DNA from: Herbaspirillum sp. meg3
GTDB taxonomy: Bacteria > Pseudomonadota > Gammaproteobacteria > Burkholderiales > Burkholderiaceae_D
Assembly (NCBI RefSeq): GCF_002257565.1
Contig: NZ_CP022736.1
Location: 3,658,001-3,722,000 of the forward strand
Length of the DNA: 64,000 nucleotides
Direction: 5' to 3'
This document shows positions 33,112 through 41,934 of this stretch, piece after piece (positions within the stretch are counted from its first letter, which is position 1; the number at the start of each line of letters is the position of its first letter). A model generated the notes under the pieces. It worked only from the letters and a program-made list of their open reading frames with translations, searched no databases and was not told the origin of the DNA. Made by a program: the position numbers and the translations under genes.

Positions 33112-34062
33112 CTATTTTCCCAGTGCGTGAGCGATAGCCTTGGTCAGATCCTCAATAACGAACTTCGCGACATAACCATCGGCGCCGATGTTCTTGACAT
33201 GGTCTTCGTTGGCGGAACCGGACAGAGATGAATGAATCACCACAGGAATTGCCTTCAAGCTGTCATCGCGCTTGATGTTGCGCGTGAGAGTGAAGCCATC
33301 CATCTCGGGCATTTCGAGATCGGTCAGCACCATGGCGACACGATCGGTAATTGGTATTCCCTGCGCCTTCGTTTCCTTGCTGATCTCGAGGAGCTTTTCC
33401 CACGCTTCCTTGCCGGTCTTGTGCATGAGGAAAGGCAAACCCATGGCAGTCAATCCGCTCTCTACCAGTGAACGCGCCACCTTGGAGTCGTCGGCTGCAA
33501 TGATGACCGCGCCCGGCTTGAGCTTGATGTGCTCCATGCCTGCCATATCCATGTCGCGCTCGGTCGGCATGATCTCGTGCAGGATCTGCTCGACGTCCAG
33601 CACTTGTGCTAACCGACTGCTATTGAGGTCATCATCCAGACGCGCGATGCTGGTGACAAAGTTGCCGCCGGCCTTGGACTCCGCCGACAGAACCTGACTC
33701 CATTCCAGGCGCACGATTTCATCGACCGACTCGACTGCAAATGCCTGTGTGCTGCGGGCATATTCGGTAACCAGCAAAATATTCAGGCCGGTCTTGGGCG
33801 TACATCCGACTACCGCGGGTAAGTCGATCACCGAAATGATCTGACCACGAATATTGACCATACCGAGAAGCGGAGATCGAGTGCCGGCAGCCTTGGTAAT
33901 TTCCGGCATCGGAACAATTTCACGGATCTTGAAAACATTGATGCCAAACAATTCCGAACGCACGCCGTGCGGGTCCGAGCCAAGGCGAAAAAGCAGCAAC
34001 TCAAACTTGTTTGAGCTGGTCAGGTTGGTTCTCTCGTCGATCTCTTTTTGAAATGCATCCAT
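33112..34062 (-). CDS. cheV: chemotaxis protein CheV (CheW-receiver fusion)
   Basis: 316 residues from ATG 34062 with GGGGGTG upstream. The N-terminal CheW-like domain (about 10-165, FGINVFKIREIVPMPEI and MVNIRGQIISVIDLPAVV) couples receptors to the kinase. The C-terminal receiver (about 185-315) has AADDSKVARSLVESGL, phospho-acceptor Asp in VLTDLEMPEMDGF, and VAKFVIEDL. CheV supports adaptation and receptor arrays. It is a single gene; cheA is not in the window. Confidence 0.93.
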   Translation of the reverse strand: MDAFQKEIDERTNLTSSNKFELLLFRLGSDPHGVRSELFGINVFKIREIVPMPEITKAAGTRSPLLGMVNIRGQIISVIDLPAVVGCTPKTGLNILLVTEYARSTQAFAVESVDEIVRLEWSQVLSAESKAGGNFVTSIARLDDDLNSSRLAQVLDVEQILHEIMPTERDMDMAGMEHIKLKPGAVIIAADDSKVARSLVESGLTAMGLPFLMHKTGKEAWEKLLEISKETKAQGIPITDRVAMVLTDLEMPEMDGFTLTRNIKRDDSLKAIPVVIHSSLSGSANEDHVKNIGADGYVAKFVIEDLTKAIAHALGK

Positions 34063-34288
34063 ATTTACACCCCCGTGTTTTACGCCATTGCGATTGAGGA
34101 ACCGCGATTGAACGATATGCCAATGTAGAGTGTAATTGCATAAAAAACAATTGAATCCGACAAAATACGACACAAATTCAATATTTATTGCACTGCGCTG
34201 GTGCAGGCGGAAAAGGACGAGGAGAACGCCTGAGAAGTGGCAGGAAATCCGAAAAGTAAAAACAATAAAATGGAAGCAGAAAAGAAAA

Positions 34289-34316
34289 AAGGAAGCTCAT
34301 TACTGAGCTTCCTTTT
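34289..34316 (-). terminator. terminator of the tRNA-Cys/tRNA-Gly pair
   Basis: AAGGAAGCTCA (34289-34299), loop TTAC, TGAGCTTCCTT (34304-34314), with T residues on either side. It lies directly downstream of the tRNA genes on the minus strand. Confidence 0.8.
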
Positions 34317-34321
34317 TAATA

Positions 34322-34397
34322 TGGAGCGGGAGAAGAGTCTCGAACTCTCGACCTATACCTTGGCAAGGTATCGCTCTACCAACTGAGCTACTCCCGC
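34322..34397 (-). tRNA. tRNA-Gly (anticodon GCC)
   Basis: 76 nt on the minus strand, starting GCGGGAGTAGCTCAGTTGG and ending CTCCCGCTCCA. The anticodon loop is TTGCCAA, giving GCC for glycine. The CCA end is encoded. It is identical in sequence to the copy at 34630-34705. Confidence 0.97.
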
Positions 34398-34407
34398 ATG
34401 GAGCATT

Positions 34408-34481
34408 TGGAGGCGGGGGTCGGGATCGAACCGGCGTAGACGGCTTTGCAGGCCGCTGCATAACCACTTTGCTACCCCGCC
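34408..34481 (-). tRNA. tRNA-Cys (anticodon GCA)
   Basis: 74 nt on the minus strand, starting GGCGGGGTAGCAAAGTGG and ending CCCCGCCTCCA. The anticodon loop CTGCAAA gives GCA for cysteine. CCA is encoded. It lies between two identical tRNA-Gly genes. Confidence 0.97.
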
Positions 34482-34596
34482 AGGGGACATTAAATATTAC
34501 TGTCTATTCGTTGCTAATTGCGGCTTTCTTTTCAACCGGCTTCAGCACAATTTCTCTGAAGTTTTTTCGGCTGATGCAGAACTCTCACAATGAAAA

Positions 34597-34620
34597 AAGG
34601 AAGCGTTTTGGCGCTTCCTT
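34597..34620 (-). terminator. hairpin between the upstream tRNA-Gly and tRNA-Cys
   Basis: AAGGAAGCG (34597-34605) pairs with CGCTTCCTT (34612-34620); on the minus strand T residues follow. It would end transcription after the first tRNA-Gly, unless it is a processing stem in a joint precursor. Confidence 0.7.
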
Positions 34621-34629
34621 TAGTAATTC

Positions 34630-34705
34630 TGGAGCGGGAGAAGAGTCTCGAACTCTCGACCTATACCTTGGCAAGGTATCGCTCTACCAACTGAGCTACT
34701 CCCGC
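34630..34705 (-). tRNA. tRNA-Gly (anticodon GCC), second copy
   Basis: 76 nt, identical to the copy at 34322-34397, with anticodon loop TTGCCAA and encoded CCA. It lies 40 bases after the pgsA stop on the minus strand, so pgsA transcription may run into it. Confidence 0.97.
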
Positions 34706-34746
34706 ATCAACAACAGAACGCTATTATAGAGCTTCCATAGAGGAAG

Positions 34747-35337
34747 TCAAGCGCCACTTTTACTTTCTTGCACTTTTTTTATCAGCGGCCACGCCTTCTG
34801 CAAGTAGTAAAGCATCGACCAAACAGTCAGCACTGCCGCGATCAACAGCAACCACTTGCCCAACACCTGCGTGTCGATGAAACCGAACAGATCACCGTAG
34901 AACAGCAGCATTGGAATGGCGATCATCTGTGCAGTAGTTTTAATCTTACCGAGCGAGCTGACAGCCACTGATTTGGAGGCGCCGATTTGCGCCATCCATT
35001 CGCGCAGCGCCGAAATGGCGATCTCACGACCGATGATGATGAAAGCAGTAATCGGATGCACACGATCCAGATGTACCAGCACCAGCAAGGCGCCGGTAAC
35101 CATCAGCTTGTCCGCGACCGGATCGAGAAAAGCGCCGAATGCGGAGGTCTGATCCCAGCGACGGGCGAGGAAACCGTCGAACCAGTCGGTCGCGGCCGCG
35201 ACGACAAAAATGATCGTCGAAGCGATACCTTGCTCGTAGCGCGACAACCCGATTTCCGGCACATAAAACACACCGACTACCAGTGGAATCAGGGCGACAC
35301 GCAACCAGGTAAGCAAAATGGGAATATTGAATGGCAT
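34747..35337 (-). CDS. pgsA: CDP-diacylglycerol--glycerol-3-phosphate 3-phosphatidyltransferase
   Basis: 196 residues with several membrane helices. The CDP-alcohol phosphotransferase signature is complete: DWFDGFLARRWDQTSAFGAF followed by LDPVADK, i.e. D-x2-D-G-x2-A-R-x8-G-x3-D-x3-D. It makes phosphatidylglycerol phosphate, the first committed step to phosphatidylglycerol and cardiolipin. It follows uvrC, as in many proteobacteria, after a 226-bp gap. Confidence 0.95.
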   Translation of the reverse strand: MPFNIPILLTWLRVALIPLVVGVFYVPEIGLSRYEQGIASTIIFVVAAATDWFDGFLARRWDQTSAFGAFLDPVADKLMVTGALLVLVHLDRVHPITAFIIIGREIAISALREWMAQIGASKSVAVSSLGKIKTTAQMIAIPMLLFYGDLFGFIDTQVLGKWLLLIAAVLTVWSMLYYLQKAWPLIKKVQESKSGA

Positions 35338-35563
35338 ACGTTTATTTATTATCGTGAACTTCTGCGCGGAGTGAAATTTACCGAGATAGTATCAGAGCCG
35401 CCTCTTAAAACCTGTTACCGAAAGAAATCAGTACGGAAATCAGCCTGAAAATCAGTACTGCGGCTGCAAGGTTGCAGGCGTTTCATGCTGCATCTGCAGC
35501 TACATGCAGGCATTGAGGTGAAATTCAATGGCAGGCAAGCATCCGCCGCTGAATCAATGGAAC
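35338..35563. other. pgsA-uvrC intergenic gap
   Basis: 226 bp. It holds several AAATCAG-type and CTGCA-rich short repeats (35428-35510) but no clear terminator or promoter. The uvrC stop is at 35564. Confidence 0.4.
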
Positions 35564-37465
35564 TCAATGCAATTGACGGTAGATTTCTTCTGCCAGCGTG
35601 TGTGAAATCCCCTCCACCGATGCCAGCTCGTCGATGCTGGCATCAGCGACGCCGCGCAAACCGCCGAAGCGCGCCAGCAGCTTCTGGCGGCGTTTGGCGC
35701 CGATACCTTCAATCTCTTCCAGCCGTGAAGTCTGTCTGGCCTTGGCGCGTTTGGCGCGCATGCCGGTGATCGCAAAGCGGTGCGCCTCGTCGCGGATCTG
35801 GGCGATCAGCATCAATGCTGCAGACTCTTTGCCCAGCTCCTGCGGTGGCCGGCCATCGACGAAGACCAGCGTTTCCAGGCCGACCTTGCGCCCTTCCCCC
35901 TTGGCGACACCGACGATCAGGCTGATGTCGAGGCCCAGCTCCGTGAACACCTGACGCGCCATTTCGACTTGCCCTTTGCCACCGTCAATCAAGACGATGT
36001 CGGGCATGGTGCCTTCGCCGTTGGCGACTTTTTCGTAGCGGCGCATCAGCACCTGGCGCATCGCCGCGTAGTCGTCGCCCTGCGTGATGTCGTTGATGTT
36101 GTAACGGCGGTATTCGCCATTCTGCATGGCGTGATGATGAAACACCACGCACGAGGCTTGGGTCGCCTCGCCTTGCGTATGACTGATATCGAAGCATTCC
36201 ACGCGCAGGGTTTCGACATCTTCGACTTCGCTGCCCAGCGCCTCGACCAGTGCACGCGTACGCGCCTGTTGCGAGCCTTGTTCGGACAGCAGCCGCGCCA
36301 GCGCGATCTCTGCGCCCTTGTGCGCCATCTCCAGCCATTGTCGACGCTGGCCTTGCGGTTGCAACGTGAGCGTAATGCGATGACCGCACTGCTCCATGAG
36401 CGCCAGCATCAGTGCGGGATCGTCGAATTCGGTATTAAGGATGAGGTTGCCGGGAATGAATTTGTCGATGTAATGCTGCGCCAGGAAGGCCTTCATGACT
36501 TCCGCTTCCAGCGACTCTTCACCGTCCGGGATGGCGCCATCGACATGCGTCGGGAAATAGGCTCGATCACCCAGATGACGGCCGCCACGCACCATCGCCA
36601 GGTTCACGCATGCGCGACCGCCCTGCACGATGACGGCGATGATGTCGATGTCGGCGTCGCTGCCGGTTTCCATCGTCTGCTGATGCAAGACGCTGGAGAG
36701 CGAGGTGATCTGGTTGCGTACAGCCGCAGCCTGCTCGAACTTGAGTTCGCCGGCGTAGGCGTGCATTTTTTGCTCGAGTGTATTAAGCACTTCGGTCTGG
36801 CGTCCGCGCAAGAATTTGGACGCATTCTCGACATCGAGGGCGTAGTCTTCCTGCGTCACCAGATTGACACAAGGGCCGCTGCAGCGATGGATCTGATGCA
36901 GCAGACATGGCCGCGTCCGGTTGGCGTAGACCGTGTCTTCACAGGTACGCAGCAGGAACACCTTCTGCAAGATCTGAATCGATTCCTTGACCGCCCAGGC
37001 ATTGGGAAAAGGCCCGAAATACTGGCTCTTCTTATCCACGGCTCCGCGGTAGTAGGCCATGCGCGGAAAGGCGTGACCGGTGATCTTCAGATAAGGATAG
37101 GACTTGTCGTCGCGAAACAGGATGTTGAAGCGCGGACGCAGCGTCTTGATCAGATTGTTTTCCAGCAGCAGCGCTTCGGCCTCGCTGCGGGTAACGGTCG
37201 TCTCCAGACGCGCGATACGCTCGACCATCATGGCGATACGCGGGCTACTCAGGTTCTTCTGAAAATAGCTCGATACACGCTTCTTCAGGTCACGCGCTTT
37301 ACCAACGTACAGAACATTGTCTTCTGCATCGAAATAGCGATACACGCCTGGCAGATGCGGCAGCTTGGCTACCGTCTCAAGGACGATATCCCGTGGATTC
37401 GGCGGGTTCGGAGAACCCGAAGAATCCGGCAGATCAATCGGATCGGTTGGCAAAGTGTCTGACAT
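35564..37465 (-). CDS. uvrC: excinuclease ABC subunit C
   Basis: 633 residues. The N-terminal GIY-YIG nuclease (LPGVYRYFDAEDNVLYVGKA, about 34-53) makes the 3' incision. A UVR motif lies in GELKFEQAAAVRNQI, the RNase-H-like C-terminal nuclease for the 5' cut in VECFDISHTQGE and IVLIDGGKGQVEMA, and a tandem helix-hairpin-helix in IEGIGAKRRQKLLARFGG and ASVEGISHTLAEEIY. The N-terminal 25 residues are Pro/Asp-rich. Confidence 0.97.
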   Translation of the reverse strand: MSDTLPTDPIDLPDSSGSPNPPNPRDIVLETVAKLPHLPGVYRYFDAEDNVLYVGKARDLKKRVSSYFQKNLSSPRIAMMVERIARLETTVTRSEAEALLLENNLIKTLRPRFNILFRDDKSYPYLKITGHAFPRMAYYRGAVDKKSQYFGPFPNAWAVKESIQILQKVFLLRTCEDTVYANRTRPCLLHQIHRCSGPCVNLVTQEDYALDVENASKFLRGRQTEVLNTLEQKMHAYAGELKFEQAAAVRNQITSLSSVLHQQTMETGSDADIDIIAVIVQGGRACVNLAMVRGGRHLGDRAYFPTHVDGAIPDGEESLEAEVMKAFLAQHYIDKFIPGNLILNTEFDDPALMLALMEQCGHRITLTLQPQGQRRQWLEMAHKGAEIALARLLSEQGSQQARTRALVEALGSEVEDVETLRVECFDISHTQGEATQASCVVFHHHAMQNGEYRRYNINDITQGDDYAAMRQVLMRRYEKVANGEGTMPDIVLIDGGKGQVEMARQVFTELGLDISLIVGVAKGEGRKVGLETLVFVDGRPPQELGKESAALMLIAQIRDEAHRFAITGMRAKRAKARQTSRLEEIEGIGAKRRQKLLARFGGLRGVADASIDELASVEGISHTLAEEIYRQLH

Positions 37466-37543
37466 GCTGGCTCGGGCAATTCGTCTCGTGGACAGCTATT
37501 GATATCGTTGTGGCGTCGTAACGTGGTGGCTTGTTGAGGCTAT

Positions 37544-38602
37544 TCAGATGAGCGTCAACACCAGTTTTTTGGCAGCAAGGTAACGCTCGTCCTTTTGCAG
37601 GCCGTCCCAATCCAGGGCGTCGCTTTGTGGCACCAACGCTGCGATGCGTGCCGCCGATGCGGCGGAAACCTTGGTTTTCAGACCTGCCAGCAGCTGATCC
37701 GCCTTGTCTGGCGAGTTACAGATCAGCACCATGTCGCAACCGGCTTCCAGTGCTGCTTGCGCACCCTCAAGGGCGCTGCCGGCGACGCTGGCGCCCTGCA
37801 TGCTGAGGTCGTCGCTGAAGATCACGCCTTGGAAACCAATATCCTTGCGCAGGATACCCAACCATTTCTTGGAAAATCCCGCCGGGTGCTTGTCTACTTT
37901 GGGATAGATCACGTGTGCCGGCATCACCGCCGTCAGGCTCATGCCGAGCCAATCGTAGGGCATGGCGTCGTCGCCGATGATGTCCTGATAAGCGCGGTCA
38001 TCGACCGGCGTGTCGATGTGCGAATCTGCCTGTACATAGCCATGGCCGGGAAAATGCTTGCCGCAATTGGCCATGCCGGCCAGTGCCAGTCCATGATTGA
38101 GGCTCTTTGCCAACAGCGTCACAACACGCGGGTCGCGATGGAAAGAGCGAGTGCCGATCACAGTCGACACGCCGAAGTCCAGATCCAGCACCGGCGTGAA
38201 CGACAGATCGACGCCGCAGGCGCGCAGTTCAGCTGCCAGCACATAACCGACGGCGGTCGCCAGGCGGGTCGCTTCCAGTACGTCGCGATCCCACAGCTCG
38301 CCCAGCACGTGCATGGCGGGCAGGTGCGTGAAGCCGTCGGTCTTGAAGCGCTGTACACGGCCGCCTTCATGATCGACTGCAATCAAAACGCCCGGGCGCG
38401 CCGCGTGAATCGCCTGCGCCAACGCCGTAATCTGTTTGCGGTTCTCGTAGTTGCGCGCAAACAGGATGACGCCCCCGGTCAGCGGATGTTGAATGCGGCG
38501 AATGTCCTCCGCGGTCAAGGTGGTGCCGACCACGTCTAGCATGACGGGCCCCAAAGCCTGTTTCGGTTGTTTCGACGGTGTCGCCAGACCTGTTGCCTTC
38601 AT
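37544..38602 (-). CDS. nagZ: beta-N-acetylhexosaminidase
   Basis: 352 residues, glycoside hydrolase family 3, cytoplasmic. Motifs VLIAVDHEGGRVQRF, GKHFPGHGYVQADSHIDTP and VIFSDDLSMQGA, the last with the nucleophile Asp. It removes GlcNAc from anhydro-muropeptides in cell-wall recycling. A leader of about 20 residues precedes PVMLDVVG. The start overlaps the acpS stop (ATGA). Confidence 0.95.
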   Translation of the reverse strand: MKATGLATPSKQPKQALGPVMLDVVGTTLTAEDIRRIQHPLTGGVILFARNYENRKQITALAQAIHAARPGVLIAVDHEGGRVQRFKTDGFTHLPAMHVLGELWDRDVLEATRLATAVGYVLAAELRACGVDLSFTPVLDLDFGVSTVIGTRSFHRDPRVVTLLAKSLNHGLALAGMANCGKHFPGHGYVQADSHIDTPVDDRAYQDIIGDDAMPYDWLGMSLTAVMPAHVIYPKVDKHPAGFSKKWLGILRKDIGFQGVIFSDDLSMQGASVAGSALEGAQAALEAGCDMVLICNSPDKADQLLAGLKTKVSAASAARIAALVPQSDALDWDGLQKDERYLAAKKLVLTLI

Positions 38603-38991
38603 GTTTTCTCCGCTATGACAAATGCGACCGCGTACTCCACCTCATCGGTGATCGAGACTTGCGCGGTCAAGCCCTGCTCTTCCATCCATGCTTTCAGTTT
38701 GCCGCTGCACACGACGATCGGTTTGCCGCTGGGTGCATTGAGCGTCTGCATCGAGCGCCACGTCATCGGCATGCGCATGCCCAGACCGATGGCCTTGGAA
38801 AATGCTTCCTTCGCGGCAAAGCGCGTCGCCAGAAAACTGATCCCGCGCGCTTCGACCTTGGCTTTACGGCTGAGGTATTTGACCATCTCTTCCGGCCCCA
38901 GAATCTTTTCCGCAAAGCGATCGCCACGTCGTTCCAGCGTGGCCTTGAGACGCGAAATCTGGAGTATGTCGGTACCGATGCCGTAAATCAT
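38599..38991 (-). CDS. acpS: holo-[acyl-carrier-protein] synthase
   Basis: 130 residues. MIYGIGTDILQISRLKATLERRGDRFA and FLATRFAAKEAFSKAIG carry the Mg/CoA residues of the AcpS family. It transfers phosphopantetheine to ACP (acpP lies at 53349). It follows pdxJ after 2 bp, the standard proteobacterial pdxJ-acpS pair. Confidence 0.95.
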   Translation of the reverse strand: MIYGIGTDILQISRLKATLERRGDRFAEKILGPEEMVKYLSRKAKVEARGISFLATRFAAKEAFSKAIGLGMRMPMTWRSMQTLNAPSGKPIVVCSGKLKAWMEEQGLTAQVSITDEVEYAVAFVIAEKT

Positions 38992-38993
38992 GA

Positions 38994-39764
38994 TCAGCCC
39001 CTGCCAACAGCGTCCAGGCGTGCCTTGAGCATGATGGCCTTCATGTCGCTGACTGCTTTTTGCCAGCCGACGAACACCGCTTGCGCGACGATGGCATGAC
39101 CGATATTGAGTTCAGCAATATTCGGAATGGCGGCAATCGCCTGCACGTTGGTGTAATGCAAACCGTGACCGGCATTGACTTTGAGTCCGCGGCGGATGCC
39201 TTCCAGCACGCTGGCCTTGACGCGTTCCAGCTCTTTCTCCTGTTCAGCCTGATCGTGCGCTTCGGCGTAACGACCGGTGTGCAGTTCGATCACGGGAGCA
39301 CCGGTTTCGGCTGCGGCCTTGATCTGCTCGTCGTCCGGATCGATAAAGAGACTGACGCGGATGCCTTCGGCCTGCAGCTGCTTCACGGCAGCCTGCACTT
39401 GCGCAAAATGCGTGACGACATCAAGTCCGCCTTCGGTCGTAATTTCGGTGCGCTTCTCCGGCACGAGGCAGGAATCCTGCGGTTTGATGCGGCAGGAAAA
39501 ATCGATCATCTCGCTGGTGACGGCAGCTTCCAGATTCATGCGCGTGCGCAGCAGCGGACGAATCGCTTCGACGTCGGCGTCGCGGATGTGGCGACGGTCT
39601 TCGCGCAGGTGCAAGGTAATGGCATCGGCGCCCGCCTCTTCCGCCTGCAACGCAGCCTGGATAGGATCAGGATAGGTCGTGCCGCGCGCATTGCGCAAGG
39701 TCGCGACGTGATCGATATTGATGCCCAGCTCGATGGCCGGGCCGACAGGGTTCAAGAAGCTCAT
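38994..39764 (-). CDS. pdxJ: pyridoxine 5'-phosphate synthase
   Basis: 256 residues, TIM barrel. ELGINIDHVATLRNARGTTYPDP is the family signature, with ITLHLREDRRHI and GLKVNAGHGLHYTN in the active site. It forms pyridoxine phosphate from amino-acetone phosphate and deoxyxylulose phosphate. In this genome a BenE-type transporter gene separates it from recO by a 5-bp junction. Confidence 0.96.
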   Translation of the reverse strand: MSFLNPVGPAIELGINIDHVATLRNARGTTYPDPIQAALQAEEAGADAITLHLREDRRHIRDADVEAIRPLLRTRMNLEAAVTSEMIDFSCRIKPQDSCLVPEKRTEITTEGGLDVVTHFAQVQAAVKQLQAEGIRVSLFIDPDDEQIKAAAETGAPVIELHTGRYAEAHDQAEQEKELERVKASVLEGIRRGLKVNAGHGLHYTNVQAIAAIPNIAELNIGHAIVAQAVFVGWQKAVSDMKAIMLKARLDAVGRG

Positions 39765-39769
39765 GACAA

Positions 39770-41029
39770 TTATCGCTGTGCGCTGTGAGGTGATTGTGAG
39801 GGCGAGGCTGGAATTTTATCGTGCATTGCTTCCGGCGTCGCTTGTGTGAAGGAGGTCGAGGATGGCTTGCTTTTCCATTGCCAGTTGAACACCAGCATGG
39901 CGATACCGCCTGCAACCAGTCCCCAGAATGCAGTGCCGATGCCGAATAAAGAAACGCCTGATGCCGTGACCAGAAAAGTGATCAATGCTGCCTCGCGCTG
40001 TTTTTCATTAGACATGGCGACGGTGAGACCGTTGGCAATGGTGCCGAACAAGGCCAGTCCGGCAATCGCCATGATCAGCGCCTTGGGAAACGCGGAGAAC
40101 AGCGCGACTACTGTCGCACCGAAGATGCCTGCCATCAGGTAGAAAACGCCGGCGGCCACGCTTGCGATGTAGCGCTTGGATGCATCCTCATGCGCTTCCT
40201 TACCCATACAGATGGCGGCAGTAATCGCCGCCAGACAAATCGAAAAGCAGCCGAAAGGCGCCAGCACCAAGGTTGTCAGGCCCGTCCAGGTCATCAGCGG
40301 CGATACCGGCGTGTTGTAACCGGAAGCGCGCATGATCGCCACGCCGGGCGCATTCTGCGATGCCATGGTCACGACAAAAAGCGGAATGCCAACGCCGAGC
40401 AGGCTGGTCCAGGCGAATTCAGGCATGACGAATTCCGGCGTGGCAAGTGCCACGTGGAAGGTCTCGAATTGCAATAGCCCCTGCGTGCTCGCAAAGACGG
40501 TACCGAGGATCAGCACAATGATGATGGCGTAACGCGGCAAGAGCCGCTTGGCGACCAGATACACCGCGAACATGAGCAGCACCAGGGCGAATTCCAGCTT
40601 CATGGCGACAAAGACATCCATACCGAAGCGCGCCAGAATACCCGCAAGCATTGCTGCCGCAATCGAGATCGGAATGCGGTTCATCGCGCGTGCGAACAAG
40701 CCAGTGACGCCGCAAATGGTGACCAGCACAGCCGAAAACATGAACACGCCGATTGCCTGCGGCATGGAGAGGCCTGCCAGCCCGGTGATCAGCAAGGCTG
40801 CTCCGGGTGTGGACCAGGCGGTCACGACGGGTGTACGGTAGTAGAGGGAAAGTCCGATGCAAGTCACGCCCATGCCCAGACCGAGAGCAAAGATCCACGA
40901 GCTGATCTGGGTCGGCGTTGCACCGGCGGCAGCGGCTGCCTGGAAGATGATGGCGGCGGAACTGGTGAAGCCGATGAGAACGGCGACAAAACCCGCCGCC
41001 ATACCCGACCAGGAAAAATCTTTAAACAC
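39770..41029 (-). CDS. BenE-family membrane transporter (benzoate/H+ symporter-like)
   Basis: 419 residues with about 12 hydrophobic segments. MAAGFVAVLIGFTSSAAIIFQAA, YRTPVVTAWSTPGAALL and MASQNAPGVAIMRASGY are BenE signatures. It should take up benzoate or a related aromatic acid, but no benzoate pathway is near. It sits inside the recO-pdxJ-acpS operon (15 bp and 5 bp to its neighbours), so it is expressed with core genes. Real substrate unknown. Confidence 0.88.
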   Translation of the reverse strand: MFKDFSWSGMAAGFVAVLIGFTSSAAIIFQAAAAAGATPTQISSWIFALGLGMGVTCIGLSLYYRTPVVTAWSTPGAALLITGLAGLSMPQAIGVFMFSAVLVTICGVTGLFARAMNRIPISIAAAMLAGILARFGMDVFVAMKLEFALVLLMFAVYLVAKRLLPRYAIIIVLILGTVFASTQGLLQFETFHVALATPEFVMPEFAWTSLLGVGIPLFVVTMASQNAPGVAIMRASGYNTPVSPLMTWTGLTTLVLAPFGCFSICLAAITAAICMGKEAHEDASKRYIASVAAGVFYLMAGIFGATVVALFSAFPKALIMAIAGLALFGTIANGLTVAMSNEKQREAALITFLVTASGVSLFGIGTAFWGLVAGGIAMLVFNWQWKSKPSSTSFTQATPEAMHDKIPASPSQSPHSAQR

Positions 41030-41044
41030 GTTGTTCCCGAGGGC

Positions 41045-41920
41045 TCAGAGTTGCGTCAGATCGATCAGAATCTGTCGCGTATTCAATTGCGCACCGCCCA
41101 GATGATGCGACAACAGCGAGCGCATCAGAAATTTGCTCTGCGTCTGCGTGTTGAGGTCGCTGTAGTCTTCCTTCTCCATGTCGAGCAAGGTCTTGCCGGA
41201 AACCTTGGGCCAGACATCAGACAGGCGCGGGAAGCGTACACCCTGCTCCGGATCAACGACATACATTTCGTCCGGCTCAACCGCTTTTCCATTGGTGACA
41301 CACCTGGTCCAGTCGCCGGCAACACCGGTTTCCTTGAGCAAGGCGCGCTCGAACTTGCGCAGCACGATGGGAGCAGACTCGCCATGCGCGAGCTGATTGA
41401 GCGTCGACACGTAATGATCGAACAGCGCCGGATGCGCGTCGTCGCGCGCCAGCAATTTGACCAGCAATTCATTGAGATAGAAGCCGCACAGCAGCGCGGA
41501 TTTTTCCAGCGGCAGCATGCCGCCGACCCATTCAGCGATGGTCAGGGTGCGTACTTCGGACTTGCCGGCCCAACTGACCGACAGAGGTTGAAAGGTCTGC
41601 AAGACGCCGCGCAATGCAGAATGCGGACGCTTGGCGCCTTTCGCGACCAGTGCAACACGACCATGATCGCGTGAAAACACGTCAACGATCAGGCTGGTTT
41701 CTTTGTAGGGGTAGCTGTGCAGCACAAATCCCGGCTGAGCCTGGATGCGGGTTTCTTTTTCCGGCACCTTGGCACGGCGCGGCGTTGAGGATACGCGCGT
41801 GCTGCGTTTGGGTGCGGCTGTATTCTTGGCGTTGTCCAGCGCAGACTGCGTCGCAGCAGCGCTCAGTGCTTCTGCATCGAGTGTCTGACCAACTGCAGTA
41901 TCGGCGATAATCTCAGCCAT
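41045..41920 (-). CDS. recO: DNA repair protein RecO
   Basis: 291 residues, longer than E. coli RecO (about 240) because of a 60-residue Ala/Lys-rich N-terminal extension (to about EKETRIQAQPG). The OB-fold then starts at GFVLHSYPYKETSLIVDVFSRDHGRVALVAKG. A helical C-terminal domain follows. It loads RecA with RecR. It lies 14 bp after era. Confidence 0.93.
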   Translation of the reverse strand: MAEIIADTAVGQTLDAEALSAAATQSALDNAKNTAAPKRSTRVSSTPRRAKVPEKETRIQAQPGFVLHSYPYKETSLIVDVFSRDHGRVALVAKGAKRPHSALRGVLQTFQPLSVSWAGKSEVRTLTIAEWVGGMLPLEKSALLCGFYLNELLVKLLARDDAHPALFDHYVSTLNQLAHGESAPIVLRKFERALLKETGVAGDWTRCVTNGKAVEPDEMYVVDPEQGVRFPRLSDVWPKVSGKTLLDMEKEDYSDLNTQTQSKFLMRSLLSHHLGGAQLNTRQILIDLTQL

Positions 41921-41934
41921 AAAATGTATAAGTT

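Noticed and set aside
35780..37462. 560-codon plus-strand frame opposite uvrC
   Set aside because: It is the antisense of uvrC; the UvrC protein is unmistakable and the frame has no family resemblance.
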